A stretch of DNA of 64,000 bases from Gordonia malaquae NBRC 108250. Its GTDB lineage: Bacteria > Actinomycetota > Actinomycetes > Mycobacteriales > Mycobacteriaceae. The notes below the pieces were generated by a model, which had not been told where the DNA came from, searched no databases, and saw only the letters and a program-made list of their open reading frames with translations. Position 1 is the first letter of the stretch. Each line of letters opens with the position of its first letter. Positions 26,087 to 34,803 of the stretch are shown piece after piece. Location of the stretch: positions 124,001 through 188,000 of the forward strand of contig NZ_BAOP01000005.1 of NCBI RefSeq assembly GCF_000344135.1. Reading direction: 5' to 3'. The translations under genes and the position numbers were made by a program.

Positions 26087-27447
26087 CAGGCGCCCAGGAG
26101 GCTCTGACCGCAGACGCGGACCACGTTGCCCGTGACGGCGTTGCTGGCCGGGTTGGCGAAGTACGCCACGGTCTCGGCGACGTCGACGGTCTGACCGCCC
26201 TGCTGCAGCGAGTTCATGCGACGACCCACCTCGCGGGTGGCGAGCGGAATCGCGGCGGTCATCGCGGTCTCGATGAAGCCCGGCGCGACCGCATTGATGG
26301 TGATGCCCTTCTTGGCCAGGATCGGGGCGTAGGCGTCGACCAGGCCGATGACGCCCGCCTTCGACGCGCCGTAGTTGGTCTGGCCGCGGTTGCCCGCGAT
26401 GCCCGCGATCGACGAGACGTCGATGACGGCGCCGCCCTTGCGGAGCGCGTCGCGCTCGACGAGCTCGTTGACGAGGGTCTGCGGTGCGATCAAGTTGACG
26501 CCGATCACCGAGTTCCAGCGGCCCGAGTCCATGTTGGCGAGCAGCTTGTCGCGGGTGATGCCCGCGTTGTTCACGATGATGTCGAGGCCGCCGTGGCGTT
26601 CGAGAACGTGCTCGGCGACCTTCTCGCCCGCATCGGCTGCGGTGACGTCGAGGGGGAGCGCGGTGCCGCCGACACGATTGGCGGTCTCCGAGAGGGCCTC
26701 GCCCGCAGCGGGGATGTCAGCGCAGATGACGTGGGCGCCGTCGCGCGAGAGGACCTCGGCGATGGTCGCGCCGATGCCGCGTGCGGCACCGGTGACCAGG
26801 GCGACCTTGCCTTCGAGCGGCTTGTCCCAGTTCGCGACCTTGGTGCCGTTGGCGTCGCCGACGCGGATCACCTGGGCGTCGACGTACGTGGACTTGGCCG
26901 ACAGCAGGAAGCGCAGGGTCGACTCGAGGCCGGACAGGCCGGTCTTGGCCTTCGGCGAGACGTAGACGAGCTGTGCGGTCGCGCCGTTGCGGAGCTCCTT
27001 GCCGAGCGAGCGGGTAAAGCCCTCGAGCGCGCGCTGAGCGATCTGCTCGTCGGGTCCCGCGGTGAGCTCAGGGGTGGTGCCGATGACCACGAAGCGTGCG
27101 GAGTTGCCCGCCGAACGCATGACGGGGGTGAAGAACTCGAAGAGCTGCTCGAGCTCGGCGGCCTTGGTGATGCCGGTGGCGTCGAACACTGCGGCACCGA
27201 GCTTGTCTGCGCTGCGACCGCCGGTGTTGTTCTCGACGAGCGTGTAATCGTCACCGGCGGTGAGGATCTCGCGGATCGGTTCGACGAGGCGTCCCTGTCC
27301 GCCGAGGAGCACGGGGCCGCCGAGTGCCGGTGCGGAAGGCGAGTAGCGGCGCAGGTGCGGCGGCTGAGGGAGGCCGACGCGGCTGGCGATGAATCCGCCG
27401 GGGCCGGAGTTGACGAAAGACGAGTAGAGATCGGTGTTGCCTGCCAC
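26086..27447 (-). CDS. fabG4: 3-oxoacyl-thioester reductase FabG4
   Basis: FabG4 is a high-molecular-weight SDR that reduces 3-oxoacyl-CoA or -ACP with NADH. GTG 27447, preceded by AAGGAG, gives 453 residues, matching the mycobacterial length; an upstream in-frame extension to 27534 lacks any conservation. An N-terminal flavodoxin-like domain (about 1-200) precedes the SDR domain, which holds the TGAARGIG nucleotide loop, NNAGITRD, and the catalytic Tyr359-x3-Lys363 (YGASK). It is divergent from fadA2, with a shared palindrome at 27574-27589 in the 182-bp gap. Confidence 0.95.
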   Translation of the reverse strand: MAGNTDLYSSFVNSGPGGFIASRVGLPQPPHLRRYSPSAPALGGPVLLGGQGRLVEPIREILTAGDDYTLVENNTGGRSADKLGAAVFDATGITKAAELEQLFEFFTPVMRSAGNSARFVVIGTTPELTAGPDEQIAQRALEGFTRSLGKELRNGATAQLVYVSPKAKTGLSGLESTLRFLLSAKSTYVDAQVIRVGDANGTKVANWDKPLEGKVALVTGAARGIGATIAEVLSRDGAHVICADIPAAGEALSETANRVGGTALPLDVTAADAGEKVAEHVLERHGGLDIIVNNAGITRDKLLANMDSGRWNSVIGVNLIAPQTLVNELVERDALRKGGAVIDVSSIAGIAGNRGQTNYGASKAGVIGLVDAYAPILAKKGITINAVAPGFIETAMTAAIPLATREVGRRMNSLQQGGQTVDVAETVAYFANPASNAVTGNVVRVCGQSLLGA

Positions 27448-27573
27448 TGCGGGCTCCTTCAGTAGTCGAAGAGTCGATTCGAGGTCTGCCGGTGACAATA
27501 AGTGCGTCTGGCCGCTGCGTGCACCGGTCAGCACCTGTGACGTTCACCGCATACCGTCGAGGTCGACATCGAA

Positions 27574-27589
27574 CTTACTCTGGAGTAAG
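27574..27589. promoter_or_regulatory. TTAC-N6-GTAA palindrome between fabG4 and fadA2
   Basis: The 16-bp site CTTACTCTGGAGTAAG matches the tetR-upstream palindrome in core sequence and spacing. It lies 40 bp before the fadA2 start and 126 bp upstream of the fabG4 start, a place from which one regulator could control both directions. Confidence 0.7.
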
Positions 27590-27629
27590 AATGATGACAA
27601 CAATGGTCCCCGAGTATTCAGGAGAACCC

Positions 27630-28937
27630 GTGGCATCGTTCACGCCCCGCAAGCCGGAAACCCGTCAGCTGCGTCCCGTCGCGATCGTCGGCGGCAACCG
27701 CATCCCGTTCGCTCGCCAGGACAAGGCGTACGCGACAGTCAGCAACCAGGAGATGTTCACCGCAGCACTCCAGGGTCTGGTGAGCCGTTTCAACCTGCAG
27801 GGTGAGCAGCTCGGCATGGTTGCCGGCGGCGCCGTGCTCAAGCACTCGCGTGACTTCAACCTGATCCGCGAGTCGGTCCTCGGTTCGGGCCTGTCTCCGT
27901 ACACGCCCGCCTTCGACCTGCAGCAGGCGTGTGGAACCGGTCTCCAGGCGATCGCCGCCGTGGCCGACGGCATCGCCTCGGGTCGCTACGACGTCGCGGT
28001 CGGCGGCGGCGTCGACACCACCTCCGACGCCCCGATCGGCGTCTCCGAGGACATGCGTCGCCAGATGCTCGAAGTGAACCGCGCCAAGAGCACCCCGGAC
28101 CGCATCAAGGCCGCGCTCGGTCTCGTCGCCAAGCTCGGCATCGAGATCCCGCGCAACGGCGAGCCCCGCACCGGTATGTCGATGGGCGAGCACGCCGCGA
28201 TCACCGCCAAGGAGTTCGGCATCAGCCGTGCCGACCAGGACGAGTTGGCGGCCGCCAGCCACCAGAAGATGGCCGCTGCCTACGATCGCGGCTTCTTCGA
28301 CGACCTGATCACCCCGTTCCACGGCCTGACCCGCGACGAGAACCTGCGTCCCGGATCGACCGTCGAGAAGCTCGCCACGCTCAAGCCGGCGTTCGGTGTG
28401 AGTCTCGGCGACGCGACGATGACCGCGGGCAACTCGACCCCTCTCACCGACGGCGCGTCGACCGTGCTGCTGGCGAGCGACGAGTGGGCCGCGGAGAAGA
28501 AGCTTCCCGTCCTGGCTTACCTGGTCGACACCGAGACCGCGGCCGTCGACTACGTGAACGGCCCGGACGGTCTGCTCATGGCGCCGACCTACGCCGTCCC
28601 GCGTCTGCTCGAGCGCAACGGCCTCACCCTGCAGGACTTCGACTTCTACGAGATCCACGAGGCGTTCGCCTCGGTCGTCCTGTGCACCCTGCAGGCATGG
28701 GAGTCGGATGAGTACTGCCGCGAGCGCCTCGGCCTCGACAAGGCGCTCGGCGCCATCGACCGCAGCAAGCTCAACGTGAACGGCTCCTCGCTGGCGGCCG
28801 GTCACCCGTTCGCGGCCACCGGCGGACGCATCATCGCGCAGGCCGCGAAGCAGATCAAGGAGAACGGCGGCGGTCGTGCCCTCGTCTCCATCTGCGCCGC
28901 GGGCGGCCAGGGCGTCACGGCGATCGTCGAAGGCTGA
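27630..28937 (+). CDS. fadA2: acetyl-CoA acetyltransferase FadA2
   Basis: FadA2 is a thiolase that cleaves 3-ketoacyl-CoA or condenses acyl-CoA units. GTG 27630, spaced 5 nt from AGGAG, gives 435 residues, near the mycobacterial length; upstream ATGs lack a ribosome-binding site and conservation. The acyl-enzyme Cys101 lies in QQACGTGLQA. The other catalytic residues are His343 in EIHEAF, His392 in GHPFAATG and Cys422 in SICAAGGQG. The set is complete, so the enzyme should be active. With fabG4 and htdX it supplies three of the four beta-oxidation-type steps; fadE5, 20 kb away, supplies the fourth. Confidence 0.96.
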   Translation: MASFTPRKPETRQLRPVAIVGGNRIPFARQDKAYATVSNQEMFTAALQGLVSRFNLQGEQLGMVAGGAVLKHSRDFNLIRESVLGSGLSPYTPAFDLQQACGTGLQAIAAVADGIASGRYDVAVGGGVDTTSDAPIGVSEDMRRQMLEVNRAKSTPDRIKAALGLVAKLGIEIPRNGEPRTGMSMGEHAAITAKEFGISRADQDELAAASHQKMAAAYDRGFFDDLITPFHGLTRDENLRPGSTVEKLATLKPAFGVSLGDATMTAGNSTPLTDGASTVLLASDEWAAEKKLPVLAYLVDTETAAVDYVNGPDGLLMAPTYAVPRLLERNGLTLQDFDFYEIHEAFASVVLCTLQAWESDEYCRERLGLDKALGAIDRSKLNVNGSSLAAGHPFAATGGRIIAQAAKQIKENGGGRALVSICAAGGQGVTAIVEG

Positions 28938-28950
28938 CATCCATCGCACA

Positions 28951-28987
28951 GGCCTCGGACCCTCGTGAAAACGAGCGGTCCGGGGCC
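28951..28987 (+). terminator. terminator after fadA2
   Basis: GGCCTCGGACC pairs with GGTCCGGGGCC with one mismatch, and the inner CTCGT pairs with ACGAG around a GAAA tetraloop. The hairpin starts 14 bp after the fadA2 stop and is followed by TTCT. Confidence 0.8.
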
Positions 28988-29060
28988 TTCTGCGTGCCAA
29001 GCGGAGAAATCTTCCCGGAAGGTGTAACGCCGCGGTCACCTGGACCTATAGACAAGATAG

Positions 29061-29105
29061 CTCCGGCTGAACCGCCAGACCCCCGACCCGGCGGTTCAGC
29101 CGGAG
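29061..29105 (+). terminator. long inverted repeat before the VanW gene
   Basis: A 16-bp perfect stem (CTCCGGCTGAACCGCC at 29061-29076 and its complement at 29090-29105) with a 13-nt loop is followed by TTCTGTCTT. It looks like a second rho-independent terminator 74 bp after the first and 22 bp before the VanW start. Confidence 0.7.
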
Positions 29106-29126
29106 TTCTGTCTTCCGCCTAAGATC

Positions 29127-30824
29127 GTGACTGTTGTGAGTTCATCGGTGAAGCGTCGTGTCGGCGCACGGGGATGGATCGCGCGAGGACTCCTCGCCGC
29201 GATCATGCTGACAGCTCTCGTCTTCGCATTCGACTACGCCCTCGGCCACGGCAAGACAGCTCGTGGTGTGCAGATCGCCGAGTTCGATCTCGGCGGGAAG
29301 TCGGACGACCAGGCCCGGGCGATCCTCCAGCAGATCTCCGTCGTCGCGCACGGGCCGATCACCGTCCGCACGGACTCGGGTTCGGCAGCGATCGACCCCG
29401 CCGAGTTGGGCGCCTCCTTCGACGTCGAGGGCACGCTCGCTCGACTCAAAGAACAGCCCGCGAATCCGTTCACCCGCCTCGCTGCGCTCTTCGGAGCGCA
29501 TCGTGATGTGGCACCCGTCGTCGACATCAACCGCGCATCGTTCGACAAGGCGCTCGATGCCCGCCGAACCACGCTCGAGAAGGCGGCCGTTGAGGGCGGC
29601 GTCCACTTCGACGGCCTGCGTCCGGTCGCCGACTACCCGGCCACCGGGATGCGGATCGACCGAGACGCCGGAGTGATCGCGGTCGGAGAGCACTGGCTGG
29701 AGGGCGGCCCGCTCGACCTCGCGATGGAGCCGTTCTCCCCGACAGTCGCCCGGGCCACCGTCGACGCCACCGTCGCCGACGTCGCGCCGCAGGTCACGGC
29801 GTCGCCGCTCCGGCTCAAGAGTCGGGGACGGGACATCATGCTGACACCTCGAGAACTCGGGTCGGTTGTCACGTTCGTCGCCGACGGCAAGGGCGGCCTC
29901 GTCCCACATGTGAAAGCGGCGGACGCCGAGAAAGTGTTGTCCGCGCGTACCGCTCGCACCGAGAGTGAACCCGTCAGCGCGACGTTCCGACTGGTCGGCG
30001 GCGCTCCAAAGGTGGTGCCGTCCGTCGAAGGCGCGAAGGTGGACTGGACCAAGACGGCCGACGCGATCGCGTCCGCGTCGATCGCCGACACCCGGACGAC
30101 AGACGTCGAGTACACAGTCTCCAAGCCGAAGCTCACCACGTCGGCGGCGAAACGGCTCGGTGTCACCGAGATGGTCTCCGAGTTCACCACCGGCGGGTTC
30201 AGCGGTCCGTCGGGCGAGAACATCCGGATAGTCGCGGAGAAGGTCGACAGGGCCGTCGTCCTTCCAGGAAAGACGTTCTCCCTCAACGGGTACACCGGTC
30301 CGCGTGGCTCGGCACAGGGCTACGTCGAGTCGGGGATCATCGACCACGGCAGGCCGTCCACCGCTGTCGGAGGCGGCATTTCGCAGTTCGCGACGACGCT
30401 CTACAACGCCGCGTACTTCGCCGGCCTGCAGGATGTGGACCACACCGAGCACGCCTACTACATTTCGCGGTACCCGGAGGCTCGTGAAGCGACGGTCTTC
30501 GAGGGTCTCATCGACCTGAAGTTCAAGAACGACACCAAGTACGGCGTCTTCATCGAGACGCAGTGGTCGTCGTCGAGCGTGACCGTCCGACTGTGGAGCA
30601 CCAAGACGCGCGACGTCGAGTCGATCACCGGTGACCGCACCTTGCCGACGTCGCCGGAGACGGTGACCGTTCCGCGTGGCGACGACTGCATCGCCAGCAG
30701 TGGGCTGCCCGGCTTCACCGCGTCCGACACTCGCGTGATCCGCGATCACCGGACCGGACGTGAGATCAACCGGCACACGCGGACCGTCCGATACGCACCG
30801 GAGCCCGTCGTTCGCTGTCGTTGA
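29127..30824 (+). CDS. VanW-family wall protein with peptidoglycan-binding-like domains
   Basis: A 565-residue membrane-anchored, extracytoplasmic protein. A transmembrane helix at about residues 19-38 is followed by two repeated domains of the putative peptidoglycan-binding type 4 (each with a GxxLxxA-type pattern; e.g. ARGVQIAEFDLGGKSDDQA), then the VanW domain. That domain contains FSLNGYTGPRG, the hallmark GGGISQFATTLYNAAYFAG and HAYYISRYPEAREATV. VanW proteins occur in vancomycin-resistance clusters and widely in Gram-positives; their activity is not settled, though a wall-remodelling role is assumed. GTG 29127 is used; GTG 29136 is an alternative. Confidence 0.9.
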   Translation: MTVVSSSVKRRVGARGWIARGLLAAIMLTALVFAFDYALGHGKTARGVQIAEFDLGGKSDDQARAILQQISVVAHGPITVRTDSGSAAIDPAELGASFDVEGTLARLKEQPANPFTRLAALFGAHRDVAPVVDINRASFDKALDARRTTLEKAAVEGGVHFDGLRPVADYPATGMRIDRDAGVIAVGEHWLEGGPLDLAMEPFSPTVARATVDATVADVAPQVTASPLRLKSRGRDIMLTPRELGSVVTFVADGKGGLVPHVKAADAEKVLSARTARTESEPVSATFRLVGGAPKVVPSVEGAKVDWTKTADAIASASIADTRTTDVEYTVSKPKLTTSAAKRLGVTEMVSEFTTGGFSGPSGENIRIVAEKVDRAVVLPGKTFSLNGYTGPRGSAQGYVESGIIDHGRPSTAVGGGISQFATTLYNAAYFAGLQDVDHTEHAYYISRYPEAREATVFEGLIDLKFKNDTKYGVFIETQWSSSSVTVRLWSTKTRDVESITGDRTLPTSPETVTVPRGDDCIASSGLPGFTASDTRVIRDHRTGREINRHTRTVRYAPEPVVRCR

Positions 30825-30887
30825 TCTGTGGAACGTGTTCCACACCCGGCCTGTGGGTGGGGTCACCGATTGGTTATGCTCGCGAAC

Positions 30888-31664
30888 ATGGACATCACTG
30901 GAGCAAGTGCAATCGTTACCGGCGGCGCGTCGGGCATCGGCGCGGCGGCTGCCCGTCGTCTCGCGAACCGCGGCGCCAAGGTCGTCATCGCCGACCTCAA
31001 GGCAGAAGACGGCGAGGCCCTGGCGGCCGAGATCGGCGGCGCGTTCGTCAACGTCGACGTCACCAACACCGAGCAGATCGAGGCGGCGATCGCCAAGGCT
31101 CTCGAGCTCGGCCCGCTGAAGGCCGTCGTCAACTCGGCGGGTGTCGGCTGGGCGCAGCGCACCATCGGCAAGGACGGCGAGTACTCGTCGGCCCACGACC
31201 TCGAGCTGTACAAGAAGGTCATCGGCATCAACCTCATCGGCACCTTCGACGTCGTTCGCCTCACCGCCACCGCGATGAGCCGCAACGAGGCCGGCCCGTC
31301 GAACGAGCGCGGCGCCATCGTCAACCTCGCGTCGGTCGCCGCATTCGACGGCCAGATCGGCCAGGCCGCCTACTCGTCGTCGAAGGGCGGCGTCGTCGGC
31401 ATGACCCTGCCCGTCGCGCGTGACCTGTCGGCAGTCGGCATCCGCCTGAACACCATCGCCCCCGGCCTGATCGACACCCCGATCTACGGCACCGGCGAGG
31501 CGTCGGAGGCCTTCAAGGCGAAGCTCGGTGAGAGCGTCCTGTTCCCGAAGCGCCTCGGTGTGCCGGACGAGCTGGCCTCGATGGTCGAAGAGCTCATCAC
31601 CAACTCGTACATGAACGCCGAGGTCGTCCGCGTCGACGGCGGCATCCGGATGCCCCCGAAGTAG
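30888..31664 (+). CDS. short-chain dehydrogenase, 3-hydroxyacyl-CoA dehydrogenase-like
   Basis: A 258-residue classical SDR starting at ATG 30888 (MDITGASAIVTGG). The NAD-binding TGGASGIG loop is at residues 12-19, an acidic residue after strand 2 (VIADLKAEDG) indicates NAD preference, NSAG lies near 89, and the catalytic Tyr162-x3-Lys166 occurs in AYSSSKGG. Overall it resembles type-2 3-hydroxyacyl-CoA dehydrogenases (HSD10-like), suggesting fatty-acid or branched-chain oxidation. An earlier ATG at 30828 would add 20 residues with no conservation. Confidence 0.92.
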   Translation: MDITGASAIVTGGASGIGAAAARRLANRGAKVVIADLKAEDGEALAAEIGGAFVNVDVTNTEQIEAAIAKALELGPLKAVVNSAGVGWAQRTIGKDGEYSSAHDLELYKKVIGINLIGTFDVVRLTATAMSRNEAGPSNERGAIVNLASVAAFDGQIGQAAYSSSKGGVVGMTLPVARDLSAVGIRLNTIAPGLIDTPIYGTGEASEAFKAKLGESVLFPKRLGVPDELASMVEELITNSYMNAEVVRVDGGIRMPPK

Positions 31665-31701
31665 GACTCCTTCCTGCTCTTCGAGCGCAGTCGAGAAGTT
31701 T

Positions 31702-31744
31702 CGTCCGCCAGTTGTGTCACGTATGTGGTCACAACTGGCGGACG
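31702..31744. terminator. bidirectional terminator between SDR and mqo
   Basis: A 15-bp perfect stem (CGTCCGCCAGTTGTG at 31702-31716 with its complement at 31730-31744) and a 13-nt loop lie between convergent genes. The preceding 31671-31696 (CCTGCTCTTCGAGCGCAGTC) is a fragment of the dispersed repeat also seen upstream of ackA. Confidence 0.8.
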
Positions 31745-31753
31745 AACTGCGTT

Positions 31754-33214
31754 TCAGATCAGACGAAGGGCTCTGGCCGTGTCCGTGGTCACCTGCTCGA
31801 CGTCCTCGTCAGTCCACTGTTCGACGGCGAGTCCGGGCACGGCGTCGGCCATGACCGTCGCCCAACGATGCGACCACTCGTCGGGAAACGTCCTTTCCAG
31901 CATCTCGAGCATGATCGGCGCCGCCGTCGACGCTCCAGGCGATGCGCCGAGCAGGCCAGACACTTGCCGGTCGGAGCTGACGATCAGTTCGGTCCCCTGC
32001 TGTAGGACGCCTGCGGACCGCGGGCCCGGTGTGACGAGCTGTGCGCGCTGTCCGGCAGGGATCATCGTCCAGTCCGTGTCGCGTGCGTCTGGGAAGTACT
32101 GCGTCAGCTGGGAGAACCTCTTGCGGCGGCCGGCGAGGAGCTCGGAGACCAGGAAGCGGATCAGCGGCCAGTTCGTCGCGCTCGCGGACACGACGGTCCA
32201 CATGTTCCGCGGATGCAGGGTGGTGAAGAAGTCTGTCAGCCGCCCGTGCTTGAGCAGTCGGGTGCTGAACGTGGCGTACGGACCGAACATGAGGTAGTCG
32301 CGTCCGTCGACTGTCCGGCGGTCGAGATGCGGCACCGACATCGGTGGCGCGCCGACAGGCGCCTGCCCGTAGACCTTGCCGTCGAGACGGGCAACGACCT
32401 CGGGACGGCCGCACCTGAGGAACGCCGCGCCGACCGGCAACACGCCGTATTGACGGACATCATCGACTCCGGCCCGCTGCAGTTGGCGCAGCGCCTGTCC
32501 GCCTGCGCCGACGAAAACGTGACGAGCGCGGATGCGGAAGCGGCCTGAAGGGCTCCGACCGGTGACGACGACCCCGGCGTCGGTCGTCCGTCTGATTCGA
32601 TGGACGACGTGTTCGAGGAGGACCGACGCGCGGGATGCTCCAAGGAGTTGCGACGTCAACGCACCGAAATCGACGTCGGTTCCGCGCGGGTGTCGTGTCG
32701 CGGCGACGCGGCCGAGAGACCTCCCGTCGGTCACCAGCGGTGCCCACCCCGCGAGCACGGCCGGATCGTCGGTGAACTCGAGCTCTCGGAACAACGGGTT
32801 GCCGCGCAGCGTCGAGTGTCGCCGGCGCAGGTACTCGCTGTCTGCGTCACCGAAGACGACGCTCAAATGGGGACTCGTCCGGATGAACCTGTCCGGTTCG
32901 ACAGCGCCTGCCGCCGCTAGCGAGGCCCACCACTGGCGCGTCAGGAGGAACTGTTCGGCGACGCTCGCAGGCTTCGAGTCGTCTGTCGGGTCGGGCATGT
33001 AGTTCAGCTCGCAGAAGCCGGAATGTCCGGTGCCCGCGTTGTTCCACGGGTTACTGCTCTCGTCCGCGACCTGGTCGGCCGCCTCGAGGACGACGACCGA
33101 CCATGCAGGCTCCAGAACACGCAGCATCGAGGCTAGAGTCGCGGACATGATTCCGGCGCCGACGAGGACGACGTCTCCGGCGGGCAGATCGACGGGTGCG
33201 GTGCGGGTTCGCAT
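31754..33214 (-). CDS. mqo: malate:quinone oxidoreductase
   Basis: Mqo oxidises malate to oxaloacetate at the membrane and passes electrons to quinone, in place of or beside soluble malate dehydrogenase. ATG 33214, after AGGAGAA, gives 486 residues, normal for the family. The FAD-binding loop VGAGIMSATLASML begins at residue 18, and ESSNPWNNAGTGHSG, a family hallmark, follows. Conserved later segments include VFVGAGGQALRQLQ, FGPYATFSTRLLKHG and LLGASPGASTAAPIML. It is divergent from a LysR-type gene, with a 92-bp gap to that gene's preferred start. Confidence 0.96.
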   Translation of the reverse strand: MRTRTAPVDLPAGDVVLVGAGIMSATLASMLRVLEPAWSVVVLEAADQVADESSNPWNNAGTGHSGFCELNYMPDPTDDSKPASVAEQFLLTRQWWASLAAAGAVEPDRFIRTSPHLSVVFGDADSEYLRRRHSTLRGNPLFRELEFTDDPAVLAGWAPLVTDGRSLGRVAATRHPRGTDVDFGALTSQLLGASRASVLLEHVVHRIRRTTDAGVVVTGRSPSGRFRIRARHVFVGAGGQALRQLQRAGVDDVRQYGVLPVGAAFLRCGRPEVVARLDGKVYGQAPVGAPPMSVPHLDRRTVDGRDYLMFGPYATFSTRLLKHGRLTDFFTTLHPRNMWTVVSASATNWPLIRFLVSELLAGRRKRFSQLTQYFPDARDTDWTMIPAGQRAQLVTPGPRSAGVLQQGTELIVSSDRQVSGLLGASPGASTAAPIMLEMLERTFPDEWSHRWATVMADAVPGLAVEQWTDEDVEQVTTDTARALRLI

Positions 33215-33246
33215 GAGTTCTCCTAGCTCGTGACCGGTGATGACTC

Positions 33247-33298
33247 GATACTTCTGCCCCCCTGATCGATCCGTCCAATGTGCAGATGGAGAAGTATC
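33247..33298. promoter_or_regulatory. inverted repeat between mqo and the LysR gene
   Basis: GATACTTCT (33247-33255) is repeated in inverse orientation as AGAAGTATC (33290-33298), 34 bp apart. Spaced half-sites between a LysR gene and a divergent target are typical of LysR control. If this is an operator, the LysR protein more probably starts at ATG 33307 than at GTG 33280. Confidence 0.5.
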
Positions 33299-33306
33299 AT
33301 CCGAAT

Positions 33307-34206
33307 ATGCATGAATGGACGCGGGACTTCGCGCCGCTGCTGAGAGCGTTGACGGCGCTCGACGCCCACGGCGAATCGATGACGGTCGCCTCCGAAGCAC
33401 TCGGCGTCTCACAGAGTTCGATGAGCAGGCGGCTGCATGCGCTCGAGGAGCGGTTGTCGGTTCCGCTCCTGGTGCGAGAGGGCCGAAACGTGCGCCTGAC
33501 GCCTGCTGCCAGATCTCTCCTCGATGACCTTCGGCGACCGTTGGCCGAGGTGGAACGGGCGCTCGAACGCGCAGCGAGCGACGGTGACGCTGAGTCGGGC
33601 CGGATCCGGTTCGGATTCCCGCTGACTATGGGCTCCGGCGACGTTCCGGAGGTGCTCGCTGCATTTCATCACCGGAATCCGCACGTTCATCTCCAGCTCA
33701 AGCAGGCGCACGGCGCGGAGCTGATCGCCGATCTGCGTGCGGGCGAACTCGATCTGGCGATCACGATCCCACCCGCCGACGAGACGGCGCATGTACTCAT
33801 CGGGTCGCAGGAGATCGTGGTCGCTACGTCGGAGCGCCACTGGGCGGCGCAGCGGGACCATGTCTCGCTCGACGAACTCGTCGATGAGGTCTTCATCGCG
33901 AATCCCGAGAACTTCCACCTTCGGGCAGCGACGGTCGAATGGTGCGCGTCCGTGGGATTCGCGCCGAACATAGCTGTCGAGATCACCGAATTCGCAACGA
34001 TCCGAGAGCTCGTCGAACGCGGGCTGGGTGTGGCCCTGCTACCACGCGCGGGACGTCAGACGCCGGGTGTCGTCGAGGTGCAGGTGCGGCCGCAACGCCT
34101 GCAGCGCGACATCGGCCTCGCCTGGGCGTCGACCATCCGAACTCCCGCAGTCGACCGACTGAGCCGGTTCATCGAGGAGAACCTGCCGGTGCGCCCGCCC
34201 GCGTGA
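33307..34206 (+). CDS. LysR-family transcriptional regulator
   Basis: A 299-residue regulator from ATG 33307. The HTH reads MTVASEALGVSQSSMSRRLH with a following HALEERLSVPLLVREGRNVR, typical of LysR. The effector domain follows, with IRFGFPLTMGSGDVPEVLAA and a VERGLGVALLPR strand near the end. Starts at GTG 33280 or ATG 33286 would add residues that read through a possible operator. Divergence from mqo suggests control of malate oxidation, as with other LysR/target pairs; the ligand is unknown. Confidence 0.9.
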   Translation: MHEWTRDFAPLLRALTALDAHGESMTVASEALGVSQSSMSRRLHALEERLSVPLLVREGRNVRLTPAARSLLDDLRRPLAEVERALERAASDGDAESGRIRFGFPLTMGSGDVPEVLAAFHHRNPHVHLQLKQAHGAELIADLRAGELDLAITIPPADETAHVLIGSQEIVVATSERHWAAQRDHVSLDELVDEVFIANPENFHLRAATVEWCASVGFAPNIAVEITEFATIRELVERGLGVALLPRAGRQTPGVVEVQVRPQRLQRDIGLAWASTIRTPAVDRLSRFIEENLPVRPPA

Positions 34207-34229
34207 GGAATCATCGATACTCTTCGTGC

Positions 34230-34742
34230 ATGCGGAATCTCGTGTTGTCGGTGATCGGTGACGATCGGCCGGGTCTGGTGTCGGCGCTCTCGGATGCGGT
34301 CGCGTCCAACGGCGGAAACTGGGAGCGCAGTCAGTTGGCTCAGCTCGCCGGAAAGTTCGCAGGCATCGTGGTGGTGGCGGTGCCGTCCGACCGGGCTGAC
34401 GGCTTGATCGAGGCGGTCACCGGACTCGACGGACTGCTCGAAGTGGCCGTCCATTCGGGAGACGTCGCCGCGTCGCGAGACGGTGACTGGGATTCGCTGA
34501 CGATCGCCGTGCTCGGCAACGACCGCACGGGCATCGTGCAGGAGTTGTCCGCCGCACTCGGCGCCAGCGGGGTGACCATCGAGAACATGACCACCGGCAC
34601 TCGAGAGGCGCCGATGGCGGGCGGGATGCTCTTCGAGGCCGAACTCCACGTGATGGTGCCGCCGAGTGTGGAACTCGACGCCGTTCGTGCCGACCTCGAA
34701 CGGATCGCAGCCGAACTCCTCGTCGACCTGGACCTCAACTGA
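34230..34742 (+). CDS. double ACT-domain protein (GcvR-like)
   Basis: A 170-residue protein made of two ACT domains. The first begins NLVLSVIGDDRPGLVSALSD and the second SLTIAVLGNDRTGIVQELSA; both have the DRPG/DRTG turn used to bind amino acids at the dimer interface. The layout matches GcvR, the accessory regulator of glycine cleavage in enterobacteria, and its actinobacterial relatives. There is no DNA-binding domain. It begins 24 bp after the LysR gene, so it may share its transcript. Role here is inferred as amino-acid sensing. Confidence 0.85.
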   Translation: MRNLVLSVIGDDRPGLVSALSDAVASNGGNWERSQLAQLAGKFAGIVVVAVPSDRADGLIEAVTGLDGLLEVAVHSGDVAASRDGDWDSLTIAVLGNDRTGIVQELSAALGASGVTIENMTTGTREAPMAGGMLFEAELHVMVPPSVELDAVRADLERIAAELLVDLDLN

Positions 34743-34795
34743 ACAACTTCGGCACTCTCTGCCGCGCATAGCGCGGCAGAGAGTGCCGAAGTTGT
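34743..34795. repeat. perfect 25-bp inverted repeat, terminator-like, copy 1
   Basis: Arms ACAACTTCGGCACTCTCTGC... (34743-34767 and 34771-34795) are perfect complements of 25 bp around a 3-nt loop. It begins right after the ACT protein stop and ends 8 bp before the convergent MFS gene's end. The same outer sequence recurs at 59869-59917 with a changed tip, so it is a second mobile or dispersed repeat that also looks like a bidirectional terminator. Confidence 0.85.
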
Positions 34796-34803
34796 CGCAG
34801 ATG

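Noticed and set aside
29142..31196. 684-codon minus-strand frame across the VanW gene and part of the SDR
   Set aside because: No conserved motif; both plus-strand genes are well supported.
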